Positions 42,503 to 49,301 of a stretch of 51,649 nucleotides of DNA are shown in pieces. The notes below the pieces were generated by a model. The model did no database searches. It had not been told where the DNA came from and saw nothing but the letters and a program-made list of their open reading frames with translations. This stretch comes from Candidatus Solincola daggyaiensis. GTDB lineage: Bacteria > Actinomycetota > Geothermincolia > Geothermincolales > RBG-13-55-18. The stretch spans positions 1-51,649 of the forward strand of contig JACVJD010000005.1 of assembly GCA_015711825.1 (NCBI GenBank), in the 5' to 3' direction. Numbering within the stretch: the stretch's first letter is position 1; each line of letters begins with the position of its first letter. Position numbers and translations under genes: made by a program.

Positions 42503-43810
42503 ATGGACCTTGAGGAGAAGCTGAGGATCCTCGGCGGCGCGGCACGCTACGACGTCTCCTGCTCCTCAAGCGGGGTTCGGAGGGCGGGGCGCCACGGCAA
42601 GCTGGGGGATTGCTCCTCCTTCGGCGTGTGTCACAGTTGGTCGGACGACGGGCGCTGCATATCCCTGCTCAAAGTGCTCTTCTCCAACCGCTGCATCTAC
42701 GACTGCGCCTACTGCGCCAACCGGGCGTCGGCGTCGCGCCCGCGCGCCTCCTTCACCCCGCGGGAGCTGGCCGACCTCACCATGGATTTCTACCGGCGCA
42801 ACTACATCGAGGGCCTCTTTCTGAGCTCCGCGGTGTGGATGAGCCCCGATCACACCATGGAGCGCCTCCTGCTCACGGCACGCCTGCTGCGCGAGGAAAA
42901 GGGCTTCAACGGCTACATCCACCTCAAGGCCATCCCCGGCGCCGGCCCCGAGCTCATCCGGCAGGCCGGCGTGTACGCCGACCGTATGAGCGTTAACATC
43001 GAGCTGCCCAGCGAGAGGAGCCTGCGCCTGCTGGCGCCGGACAAGAGGAAGGAGGACATCCTCGGCCCCATGGGGGACGTGGCGGAGCGCATCTCGGCCA
43101 ACCGGGAGGAGAGGAAGCGATTCCGCAAGGCGCCTGCCTTCGTCCCGGCGGGCCAGAGCACCCAGCTCATCGTGGGAGCCACGCCGGAGAGCGACCTGCG
43201 CATGGTGGAGCTGGCGGAGGGGCTCTACCGCCGTTACGGTCTCAAGCGGGTGTATTATTCCGCCTTCGTGCCGGTCTCAGACGACCCGCGCCTGCCCCGC
43301 CTGGAAAGCCCGCCCCTGCTGCGGGAACACCGCCTCTACCAGGCCGACTGGCTCATCCGCCATTACCATTTCACCTGCCGCGAGATCCTGGACGAAAAAC
43401 ATCCCCACCTCGACGAGGAGCTGGACCCTAAGTCCTCCTGGGCCCTCCGGCACCCCGAGTTCTTTCCGGTGGAGATCAACCGCGCGGATTACGAGACCCT
43501 TTTGCGCGTGCCCGGCCTCGGGGTGCGGTCGGCGCGCCGCATCTTGTCCGCGCGGCGTGTCCATTCCCTGGATTTCGAGGATCTGCGCAGGATGGGAGTG
43601 GTGATGAAAAGGGCGCGCTATTTCATCACCTGCCGGGGAAGATACTACGCTGACTCCCGGGCGAGCGATGAAGAGATAAGAAGAAGGATCTCCACCCGTT
43701 ACCGGGAGGCGGGAGGCATGGGTGGAAAGGGCCAGATGCCCCTTTTCGCGCCGGAGGCTTTCGGCGTGGGCGCCAGCGATGCCCTGACCAGCGCGACCGG
43801 GGAGCTGTGA
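42503..43810 (+). CDS. Putative DNA modification/repair radical SAM protein (TIGR03916 type)
   Basis: A 435-residue radical SAM protein. The N-terminus has YDVSCSSSG and DCSSFGVCHSW. The SAM cluster motif is NRCIYDCAYCANR (C64, C68, C71), which fits the family named putative DNA modification/repair radical SAM protein (distantly related to spore photoproduct lyase). The C-terminal NRADYETLLRVPGLGVRSARRILSARR (about 331-357) is a helix-hairpin-helix DNA-binding motif. The ATG at 42503 is preceded by GGGGGAAGCGG. It pairs with the gene at 44039, the usual TIGR03915 partner. The reaction is unknown; a DNA-directed role is inferred from HhH and family. Confidence 0.88.
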   Translation: MDLEEKLRILGGAARYDVSCSSSGVRRAGRHGKLGDCSSFGVCHSWSDDGRCISLLKVLFSNRCIYDCAYCANRASASRPRASFTPRELADLTMDFYRRNYIEGLFLSSAVWMSPDHTMERLLLTARLLREEKGFNGYIHLKAIPGAGPELIRQAGVYADRMSVNIELPSERSLRLLAPDKRKEDILGPMGDVAERISANREERKRFRKAPAFVPAGQSTQLIVGATPESDLRMVELAEGLYRRYGLKRVYYSAFVPVSDDPRLPRLESPPLLREHRLYQADWLIRHYHFTCREILDEKHPHLDEELDPKSSWALRHPEFFPVEINRADYETLLRVPGLGVRSARRILSARRVHSLDFEDLRRMGVVMKRARYFITCRGRYYADSRASDEEIRRRISTRYREAGGMGGKGQMPLFAPEAFGVGASDALTSATGEL

Positions 43811-44038
43811 GGCAATGGGGTCAAGGCAATGGGGCCAGGCCTTACCTCGTGTCTTTCTCTCGCGAAAGGCTCATGGGCAAGGCGCATGTAGTCGTGCCCC
43901 GGCTTCACCACGCGGCGGCCCAGCGGAAGATGCCGTGTGGAGGGCGGACCGTAAGGGGGTGACCATGCGCTGAGAGATGCTGCGGACGAGACGACCGGCG
44001 CGACGGTTTCCGAAAGGAGGTGATGCGGCCTGGGAGCT

Positions 44039-44803
44039 GTGCTCGTTTACGATGGGGAGTTCGAAGGTCTGTTATGCGCCGTGGCGCACTGCCTCGATGA
44101 GGGTGAGGAACCGGATGATTTCCTGCCGCGGGGCTCCGCGGCGCAGACAAGCCTCTTCGCGGAGGAGGTCACGGTGGAAACGGACCCTGCCCGCGTCGAT
44201 GAGATGTGCGCGCGAATACGCGGTCATATTTCCGCCGGCGCCCTCAGGCGCTGCCTGTATGCCTTCCTTTCGGAGGAAAAGGGCCGCGAGATGCACATCT
44301 TTCGCTACCTGCGCCTCGCCTTTATCCACGGGCGCGAGGTGGATGCGCATCTGCGCCATGCAAGCGTGCGCGCGGTGCGGGATATGGGGCGGCGCACCGC
44401 GCACGAGGCCCACCGCATACGCGGCTTCCTGAGGTTCCGAGGTTTGAGAAACGGGCTTTATTACGCGCCCATGCAGGCGAAATGCGACGTGCTGCGGCTG
44501 GTGGCGCCGTATTTCCAGCGGCGCATGGGCGACCAGGACTGGGTTATCCACGACCTCGCCAGGGAGCGGGCGGCCTTGTGCCGCCGCGGCGAGCTGGCCT
44601 TTTTCGCCGCTCCCGGCTTTGAGCCGGATCTCTCACAAAGCGAGCTCCGGGCGCAAAAGCTCTGGCGCGATTATTTCGAGGTCATCGCGGTGGCGGAAAG
44701 GCTCAATCCCCGGCTGCAGAGGAACCTCATGCCCGAGCGGTACCGGCGCACGCTTATAGAGGAGCCCCGAGGATCAAGGCCGGCCTCCCACCGGGATCGA
44801 TAA
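44039..44803 (+). CDS. TIGR03915-type protein, partner of the radical SAM gene
   Basis: A 254-residue protein of the DUF4130 family (probable DNA-metabolism partner, SAM-associated). LVYDGEFEGLLCAVAHCLD at the start is the family signature, followed by RCLYAFLSEEKGREMHIFRYLRLAF, RFRGLRNGLYYAPMQAKCDVLRLVAPYFQRRMGDQDWVIHDLARERA and KLWRDYFEVIAVAERLNPRLQRNLMPERY. The GTG at 44039 gives the family start, but its ribosome site AAGGAGG (44014-44020) is too far. An in-frame CTG at 44030 lies nine bases from it and could be the true start. The gene is separated from the radical SAM gene by about 230 bases. Confidence 0.85.
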   Translation: MLVYDGEFEGLLCAVAHCLDEGEEPDDFLPRGSAAQTSLFAEEVTVETDPARVDEMCARIRGHISAGALRRCLYAFLSEEKGREMHIFRYLRLAFIHGREVDAHLRHASVRAVRDMGRRTAHEAHRIRGFLRFRGLRNGLYYAPMQAKCDVLRLVAPYFQRRMGDQDWVIHDLARERAALCRRGELAFFAAPGFEPDLSQSELRAQKLWRDYFEVIAVAERLNPRLQRNLMPERYRRTLIEEPRGSRPASHRDR

Positions 44804-44807
44804 GGGC

Positions 44808-46727
44808 TCAATAAGTGTTGGGCACCACCGGCAGGATAAGGCGGGATGCCGCCGCGCGGTTGCGCTGGAGCTGGATGAGGGTGAGGCCGAAATAGGGCCA
44901 GGTCATCAGCAGGTCGGCGGTGGATATCTCCAGCTTGATGCGGCTCCCCTTCGGGAAGCGGTGGTAGCAGGCCTGCATCTCCACCGGACGCTCCGCGGTG
45001 TCGCACATGCTCCAGACCTCGGGGTTGTACCCCTCGTAATAACCCCGGCTCACCAGCGTCTCGGTGCCGTCCGGCGCCACCTCATATATCCACGGGATGA
45101 GCTGCGTGAAGGGCTGAGAGCTCTTGTAATACAGCTCGAGCTGGGGCGCTCCCATGATGGTGAGGTCGCGGGTAAGGGGCTGCGAGAGATAGCAACGCTC
45201 GGTGAGGGGGATGCCCAGCAGCTTTATCCTCGAGGGCACCTGCATGGTCTCTCCGCCCACCATGTTCGGCACGTCCTGGTAATAGGGGAGGGAAAGAGAC
45301 CCCGTGATACCCATGTTCACCAGCAGCTCGAAATCCGCGGCACCGCGAGGTTTGTTCTTTGAGAGCAACAGGTTGCCGCCGGAGGTATTGAGATAATAGG
45401 AAGCCGGCTTGGTGCCGGGCAGGGGATAGCGATCCGCCTGACCGTAGTTCTCGGGGTCCCGGTCACGGTAGAAGACCAGGCGCGGCTCCCTGTCCGCGCC
45501 GTTGTCCACGCCCTTTAAGAAACGGTCGAACCACGCCTTGATCTGCTCGCTTATCCACCGGTATTCGGGGCTTTCGGGGAGGTCGATGAAGAAGTTGCCC
45601 CCCATGCCCCCGATATGGCCGTGGTTGGTGATGATCATGCGCGCGGGGGCGTCCATGGCGGTGGAGAAGATGCGCAGTCCCTCATTGGCGTAGAAGATGT
45701 CGTCGTTCCACCCCGCCAGGATGAGGGTGGGGGCCGTGATGGGGTGCTCGACCACGCCGTCGTATTCCTCGTCGCACCAGTAGCGGGCGGAGCGCTCTCG
45801 GAGGTACCGGCGCCCTTTTTCGACGTCTTCCACCCGCCGCTCCATGGCCGCACCCGTGATCCACACCAGCATGTCGGTGACGTCGTTCACCGGCGGCATG
45901 GCCTTCCAGAAGGCGTCCAGGGCGGCCTGCAGCTTCTGCAAGGGATTGAGATCGCTTTTCTGCGCGATGTCGAGGACGTGCATCATCAGGCCGGAGATGT
46001 TGCCGATGTAGGCTCCGGCGGTCAGGAACACTCCCCACAGCGCCTTGGCGGCCCCGTTGGGCAGGATGGAGAACTCCAGGTCCGCTCCCCCGTGCATGGG
46101 CACCACGGCGCGGATACGCGGGTCGCCGGGATCTCCCGGCCTGGGGTCCTTACGCGGCGCCGCCAGGAAGGAGGTGCATCCCCCCATGGAGTAACCCGTG
46201 ATCCCCACCACCGGCCCCTTGTCGTCCCAGAGCACCGGGAAGCGCTGGTCCTCGGACAACAGGGTGATGATATGGCGCACGTCCCTGATCTCTTTCTCGG
46301 GATCCATGCATCCTATCTGGCCCTCCGCGCCGTACCATCCCCGCATGGTGAAGGTGACGCACACGTAGCCGTCGGCCGCGTATTCCTCAGCCGTCTTCTC
46401 GAAGATGAGCTTGTCGCAGTCCCAGGGGTGCACGAAGATGATGGCTGGGTAGTCCTGGAACGGCGCGCCGCCCCCGTGCTCGCGAACGGGGTAGAACACC
46501 GAGACGGGCAGCCTTACCCCGTCCTCCATGCTCCATTGCTCGTCCACCCTGGCCACCTCGAGGGGGGAGCGGTTTTCGGAGCGGAAAACGGCGGCCCCGC
46601 TCTCGCTCTCCGCCGCGGTGGTCCCGGTGCCCGCGCCCGCCACCGGAGACAGCGACAGGGCCATGAGCAGGGCGGTCATGGCCAGGGCTAGGAGCGTGAT
46701 CACTCGAAAGCGGAAAGATCTCGTCAT
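44808..46727 (-). CDS. Secreted CocE/X-Pro-type serine hydrolase
   Basis: A 639-residue exported protein. A signal peptide (ITLLALAMTALLMALSLSPVAGA, cleaved near 31-33) precedes an alpha/beta hydrolase of the CocE/NonD, X-prolyl dipeptidyl-peptidase class. IIFVHPWDCDK and GWYGAEGQIG are typical, the nucleophile elbow is GITGYSMGG (S180), the acid is in LILAGWNDDIFY, and the His is in IITNHGHIGG. A C-terminal jelly-roll (about 450-639) is the family's beta domain. Substrates of the family include proline peptides, cocaine esters and beta-lactam side chains. The ATG at 46727 has GGGGG six bases upstream. It faces the gene at 44039, with four bases between the ends. Confidence 0.9.
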   Translation of the reverse strand: MTRSFRFRVITLLALAMTALLMALSLSPVAGAGTGTTAAESESGAAVFRSENRSPLEVARVDEQWSMEDGVRLPVSVFYPVREHGGGAPFQDYPAIIFVHPWDCDKLIFEKTAEEYAADGYVCVTFTMRGWYGAEGQIGCMDPEKEIRDVRHIITLLSEDQRFPVLWDDKGPVVGITGYSMGGCTSFLAAPRKDPRPGDPGDPRIRAVVPMHGGADLEFSILPNGAAKALWGVFLTAGAYIGNISGLMMHVLDIAQKSDLNPLQKLQAALDAFWKAMPPVNDVTDMLVWITGAAMERRVEDVEKGRRYLRERSARYWCDEEYDGVVEHPITAPTLILAGWNDDIFYANEGLRIFSTAMDAPARMIITNHGHIGGMGGNFFIDLPESPEYRWISEQIKAWFDRFLKGVDNGADREPRLVFYRDRDPENYGQADRYPLPGTKPASYYLNTSGGNLLLSKNKPRGAADFELLVNMGITGSLSLPYYQDVPNMVGGETMQVPSRIKLLGIPLTERCYLSQPLTRDLTIMGAPQLELYYKSSQPFTQLIPWIYEVAPDGTETLVSRGYYEGYNPEVWSMCDTAERPVEMQACYHRFPKGSRIKLEISTADLLMTWPYFGLTLIQLQRNRAAASRLILPVVPNTY

Positions 46728-46800
46728 CGTTACCCCCTTCAGACGACGAAGCGCGGCGGGAAGCGTTTCCCCCGGCAACCCCTCTTTGCTGCTCGAGTTG

Positions 46801-46830
46801 TTTATAACATGCAATATATGAACATCGCAA
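46801..46830 (-). promoter_or_regulatory. Promoter of the secreted hydrolase
   Basis: TTGCGA (46825-46830) and an extended TGtTATAAA (TATAAA at 46801-46806) with an 18-base spacer. The start site would be about 70 bases before the hydrolase ATG, leaving a GC-rich untranslated leader. Confidence 0.6.
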
Positions 46831-46933
46831 GGGAATTTATATGGTGATGGACGTTTTTCGGTTAGGCCTGGCAGCTCCCCCGCTGGATATCCCGCGGCGC
46901 GAAGTTGTATATGGAGACAGGGCCTGAGATCGA

Positions 46934-46979
46934 AGCCGCCTCTAATCCCGCCCGCTTGCCGGGCGGGAAAAAAGCGGCT
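46934..46979. repeat. Nested inverted repeat
   Basis: An inner CCCGCCCG/CGGGCGGG stem (46947-46954 and 46960-46967) sits inside an outer AGCCGC/GCGGCT pair. The A-run after the stem on the plus strand does not make a terminator. The 46728-47062 interval otherwise holds the hydrolase leader and promoter and no gene. Confidence 0.6.
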
Positions 46980-47062
46980 CATTCCGCCGCAAGGCATAAC
47001 TTTGGGTCGCGATGGGCATGAGAAGCAAGAAACACGGTAGCGATATACAGGGATATCAGCCC

Positions 47063-47092
47063 AAAAAAGAGGGGGGCACACAGGCCCCCCTC
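47063..47092 (-). terminator. Intrinsic terminator of the Cys-peptide gene
   Basis: On the minus strand GAGGGGGGC and GCCCCCCTC form a perfect 9-bp stem around a CTGTGT loop, followed directly by TTTTTT. It lies 15 bases after the peptide stop codon. It is the cleanest rho-independent terminator in the window. Confidence 0.93.
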
Positions 47093-47106
47093 CCGGTTAG
47101 GGCGTG

Positions 47107-47172
47107 CTAACCGCAGCTCTTATTGCACTTGCAAGTGCCGCCCTTCCGTCTGGGGATCTTCGTGATCCTCAT
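47107..47172 (-). CDS. 21-residue Cys-containing peptide, candidate RiPP precursor
   Basis: The gene begins at the ATG at 47172 with a GGGAGG site about nine bases upstream and encodes 21 residues. A basic N-terminal part (residues 1-10) leads into KGGTCKCNKSCG with Cys at 14, 16 and 20. A GG pair before the Cys segment resembles a leader cleavage site. The same frame stays open back to 47580, but a -10 element and the ribosome site inside it favour the short product. It has its own promoter and terminator, and a radical SAM/SPASM maturase lies about 380 bases upstream on the same strand. Precursor status is inference from size, Cys content and neighbourhood. Confidence 0.7.
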   Translation of the reverse strand: MRITKIPRRKGGTCKCNKSCG

Positions 47173-47205
47173 TTCACCACCTCCCTGGTAGTGGATCCTA
47201 AATAG

Positions 47206-47211
47206 ATTATA
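47206..47211 (-). promoter_or_regulatory. -10 element of the Cys-peptide gene
   Basis: A perfect TATAAT preceded by GTG lies 33 bases before the peptide ATG; the -35 is not clear (a TTGACG lies too far upstream). Transcription from here gives a short leader with the GGGAGG site, and a transcript of about 130 nt ending at the terminator. Confidence 0.6.
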
Positions 47212-47396
47212 CACCCGTCCCGCAAACCATAAACCACCACCGTCAACCCGGCGGGGCATGGGTTTTTCGCGCGGTAACCGGACCCGCCGGGCTGATCCAG
47301 GATCGGACTGCCTTGCAAGCCCCGCGCCGTTTTTCTCGTTTCCTGCCCTTGTTTCCAAGCGGGGTTGCGAGTTCCGGGAACGCTTATCTTGTGCGC

Positions 47397-47501
47397 CCTT
47401 AGGTGTGTCCATACGCGGGCGCGGCACGTGGGCGTTCCCTTTATCGTTTCGTCCCGAGGTGATTGCCTTAGGTGTGTCCATACGCGGGCGCGGCACGTGG
47501 G
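47397..47501. repeat. 36-bp direct repeat, two copies
   Basis: The 36-bp segment starting CCTTAGGTGTGTCC and containing GCGGCACGTGGG occurs at 47397-47432 and 47466-47501, exactly 69 bases apart, with no mismatch seen. The 377-base interval between peptide and maturase (47173-47549) holds this repeat and the peptide promoter, and no other gene. Each copy contains a CACGTG palindrome. Confidence 0.88.
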
Positions 47502-47549
47502 GGCGCAAGCTGGATACCCTTGGCGCCAAGGCCTTGACGACCCGGAAGG

Positions 47550-48734
47550 CTACCCGCGGACGCGCCCCATGCGGGCGCACATCAGGAGGTCAGGGCCGTC
47601 GATGCCCCCCACGGACTCGGCGCGGAAGCGGCAGCCTCCCCCGCATTCCGCCAGCAGCTCGCAGGCGGCGCATTCTCCCTCCAGCCTCATCTTGGGCAGG
47701 TCGCGCCATGCCTGACGCAAGCCCTTCTCCAGATGACCGCCGCTTATCTCCCGGTAATAACCGCATTTTACCAGGCGCCCACCCGGTTCCACGGCGGCCA
47801 GGTGCGCCCCGCATGCGTACCCGGGCGCGCCCTCGTGCGCCCCCCAGCCCCACTCCAGCTCGAAATAAGGGGCGGCCTCCTCGGGTGCCGGCAAGAGTCC
47901 GGGGTTATCCTCCATGCGCCCCGTGAGCACCGGGTATTCCAGGTTCCATGCCGACACCCCCATCTCCGAGAGCAGGATGCCGAGCTCCTCCAGCTCGCGC
48001 AGGTTGTGCGCGTGGATCACCGTGGCCACCGAGACGTCGATGCCGCTTTCCAGCGCCGCCCGCAGCGCTTCCATGACCCTGGAGAAGGAGCCCGCGCCGC
48101 GAAGACGGTCGTGCCCTTTCTCCAGACCGTCCACCGAGAACTGGATCTCCATGAAGTTCAGGCCGGGAATGTCCTCCCCGCGCAACAGGGTGCCGTTGGT
48201 GATGAGGACGGGGCGGAAGGTCCGGCCCGCCAGGGACTGGTTGAGGGAGACGAACCCCGGGTAGAGCAGGGGCTCTCCGCCCGTGATCATCAACCTCAGG
48301 CCCCCCATGTCCTCGAAGCCGTCCAGCGCCGCCGCTAGGATGCCTGGATCGAGGTCGGCGGATCCCGCGTCCCCGAGGTAGCAATGGCGGCAGCGCAGGT
48401 TGCAGCGATCGGTGATCTCCACCATCAGGTAACGCAGGGAGGGCACCTCGTTCACCCCCACGGGCATCTCTCTGGGGCGGGGCTCGGGCCAGGTCTCCAG
48501 CAACCCCTCCCGGAGGCAGTAGGAGAGGAAGTCCTCCTGGGGGCGGAGCTCCGCCACCGTACGGGTGCCGTCGCACAGGGCCAGGAAATCCATGGCCTCC
48601 TCGGAGAGCTCGTACAGCTCGTCCCGCAGGGTGTCGTACACGCAAGGTTCCTCCAGGCGCTTGAGGAAGCACCCGTCCGCCAACCTCAGGTAACCCTTCT
48701 CCGCCACAGCGCCCTCCCCGAGGGGCTTATTCAT
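47550..48734 (-). CDS. Radical SAM/SPASM peptide maturase with PqqD-like domain
   Basis: A 394-residue protein. Residues about 13-82 (LRDELYELSEEAMDFLALCDGTRTVAEL) look like a PqqD/RRE leader-binding domain. The radical SAM cluster is DRCNLRCRHC (C111, C115, C118), with MITGGEPLLYPG for SAM binding. The C-terminal SPASM domain has Cys at about 308, 324, 355, 358, 364, 368 and 386, enough for two auxiliary iron-sulfur clusters. Such enzymes install thioether or C-C crosslinks in ribosomal peptides. The ATG at 48734 overlaps the upstream gene by eight bases; a GTG at 48707 after GGGGAGG is an alternative. The Cys peptide downstream is the candidate substrate. Confidence 0.88.
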   Translation of the reverse strand: MNKPLGEGAVAEKGYLRLADGCFLKRLEEPCVYDTLRDELYELSEEAMDFLALCDGTRTVAELRPQEDFLSYCLREGLLETWPEPRPREMPVGVNEVPSLRYLMVEITDRCNLRCRHCYLGDAGSADLDPGILAAALDGFEDMGGLRLMITGGEPLLYPGFVSLNQSLAGRTFRPVLITNGTLLRGEDIPGLNFMEIQFSVDGLEKGHDRLRGAGSFSRVMEALRAALESGIDVSVATVIHAHNLRELEELGILLSEMGVSAWNLEYPVLTGRMEDNPGLLPAPEEAAPYFELEWGWGAHEGAPGYACGAHLAAVEPGGRLVKCGYYREISGGHLEKGLRQAWRDLPKMRLEGECAACELLAECGGGCRFRAESVGGIDGPDLLMCARMGRVRG

Positions 48735-48966
48735 AGCGATGTTTCTCCAGCTCCCGCAGGGCCCCTTCGAGGTCGAAGGCGCCTCTCTCCAGCAGGGCCT
48801 TCAGCAGGCGGAAGCTGCCGCATTCCTCGTTCTCCTCCTCCCCGTGGTGGTAGAAGGGGCAGTCGCCGCACAGCAGTTCCCGGTAGTCCTCGATGTCCTC
48901 GAGCCCGGATGCGCCCTCGAGGACCTCTCGCGCTTTTTTCTCGAAGGCCGGAAAACCGTCCGCCAT
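48727..48966 (-). CDS. Small Cys protein preceding the radical SAM maturase
   Basis: A 79-residue protein. The ATG at 48966 has GGGAGG about six bases upstream, which I prefer to the longer frames at 49005, 49011 and 49047. It is helical and acidic, with CGDCPFYHHGEEENEEC (Cys 33, 36, 49 and two His) in the middle, a plausible metal site, and a helical C-terminus. No family is recognised. It overlaps the maturase gene by eight bases, so the two are co-translated. It could be an accessory or carrier of the maturase; it is too acidic and large to look like the precursor itself. Confidence 0.65.
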   Translation of the reverse strand: MADGFPAFEKKAREVLEGASGLEDIEDYRELLCGDCPFYHHGEEENEECGSFRLLKALLERGAFDLEGALRELEKHRYE

Positions 48967-49009
48967 CTTGACCTCCCAGGGTAAGTTCCTTCGCCTACGG
49001 GCCATCTCC

Positions 49010-49039
49010 ATTATTCCCTTAAACCGCCTTACGCGCCAA
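49010..49039 (-). promoter_or_regulatory. Promoter of the maturase operon
   Basis: TTGGCG (49034-49039) and AATAAT (49010-49015) are separated by 18 bases. Transcription would start about 40 bases before the ATG at 48966, consistent with the chosen start. The rest of the 48967-49301 interval shows a TAGAAT (49189-49194) that may serve the plus-strand sensor gene. Confidence 0.45.
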
Positions 49040-49301
49040 TGTCGCATGGAGGCGCCGCGGCTTTACGCAAAAGCTGCCGCCCGCTGCCGGCCATAGGTAT
49101 GTTTTATGCGCGCCCCCGGTGTCGGGCTTCAGCTCCATGCCGTGGCGACATGGTATCCAATCGATGCCCCCGGCCCGTGCATGGGTGTTAGAATAAAACC
49201 AGGCGTCCGGCCTGCGGAGAGATGGCGAGCGGTTTTTCGGAAATTTTCCACCGGAGTCGGTGTGACCTTGGCGGCCAGGCGATAGGGACCGGAGGAGCGG
49301 C

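Noticed and set aside
46947-46973. Terminator for a plus-strand gene
   Set aside because: The GC stem is followed by A6, not T, and no plus-strand gene ends here.
47397-47501. CRISPR array
   Set aside because: Only two repeat units with a 33-bp spacer, no cas genes, and no further copies in the window.
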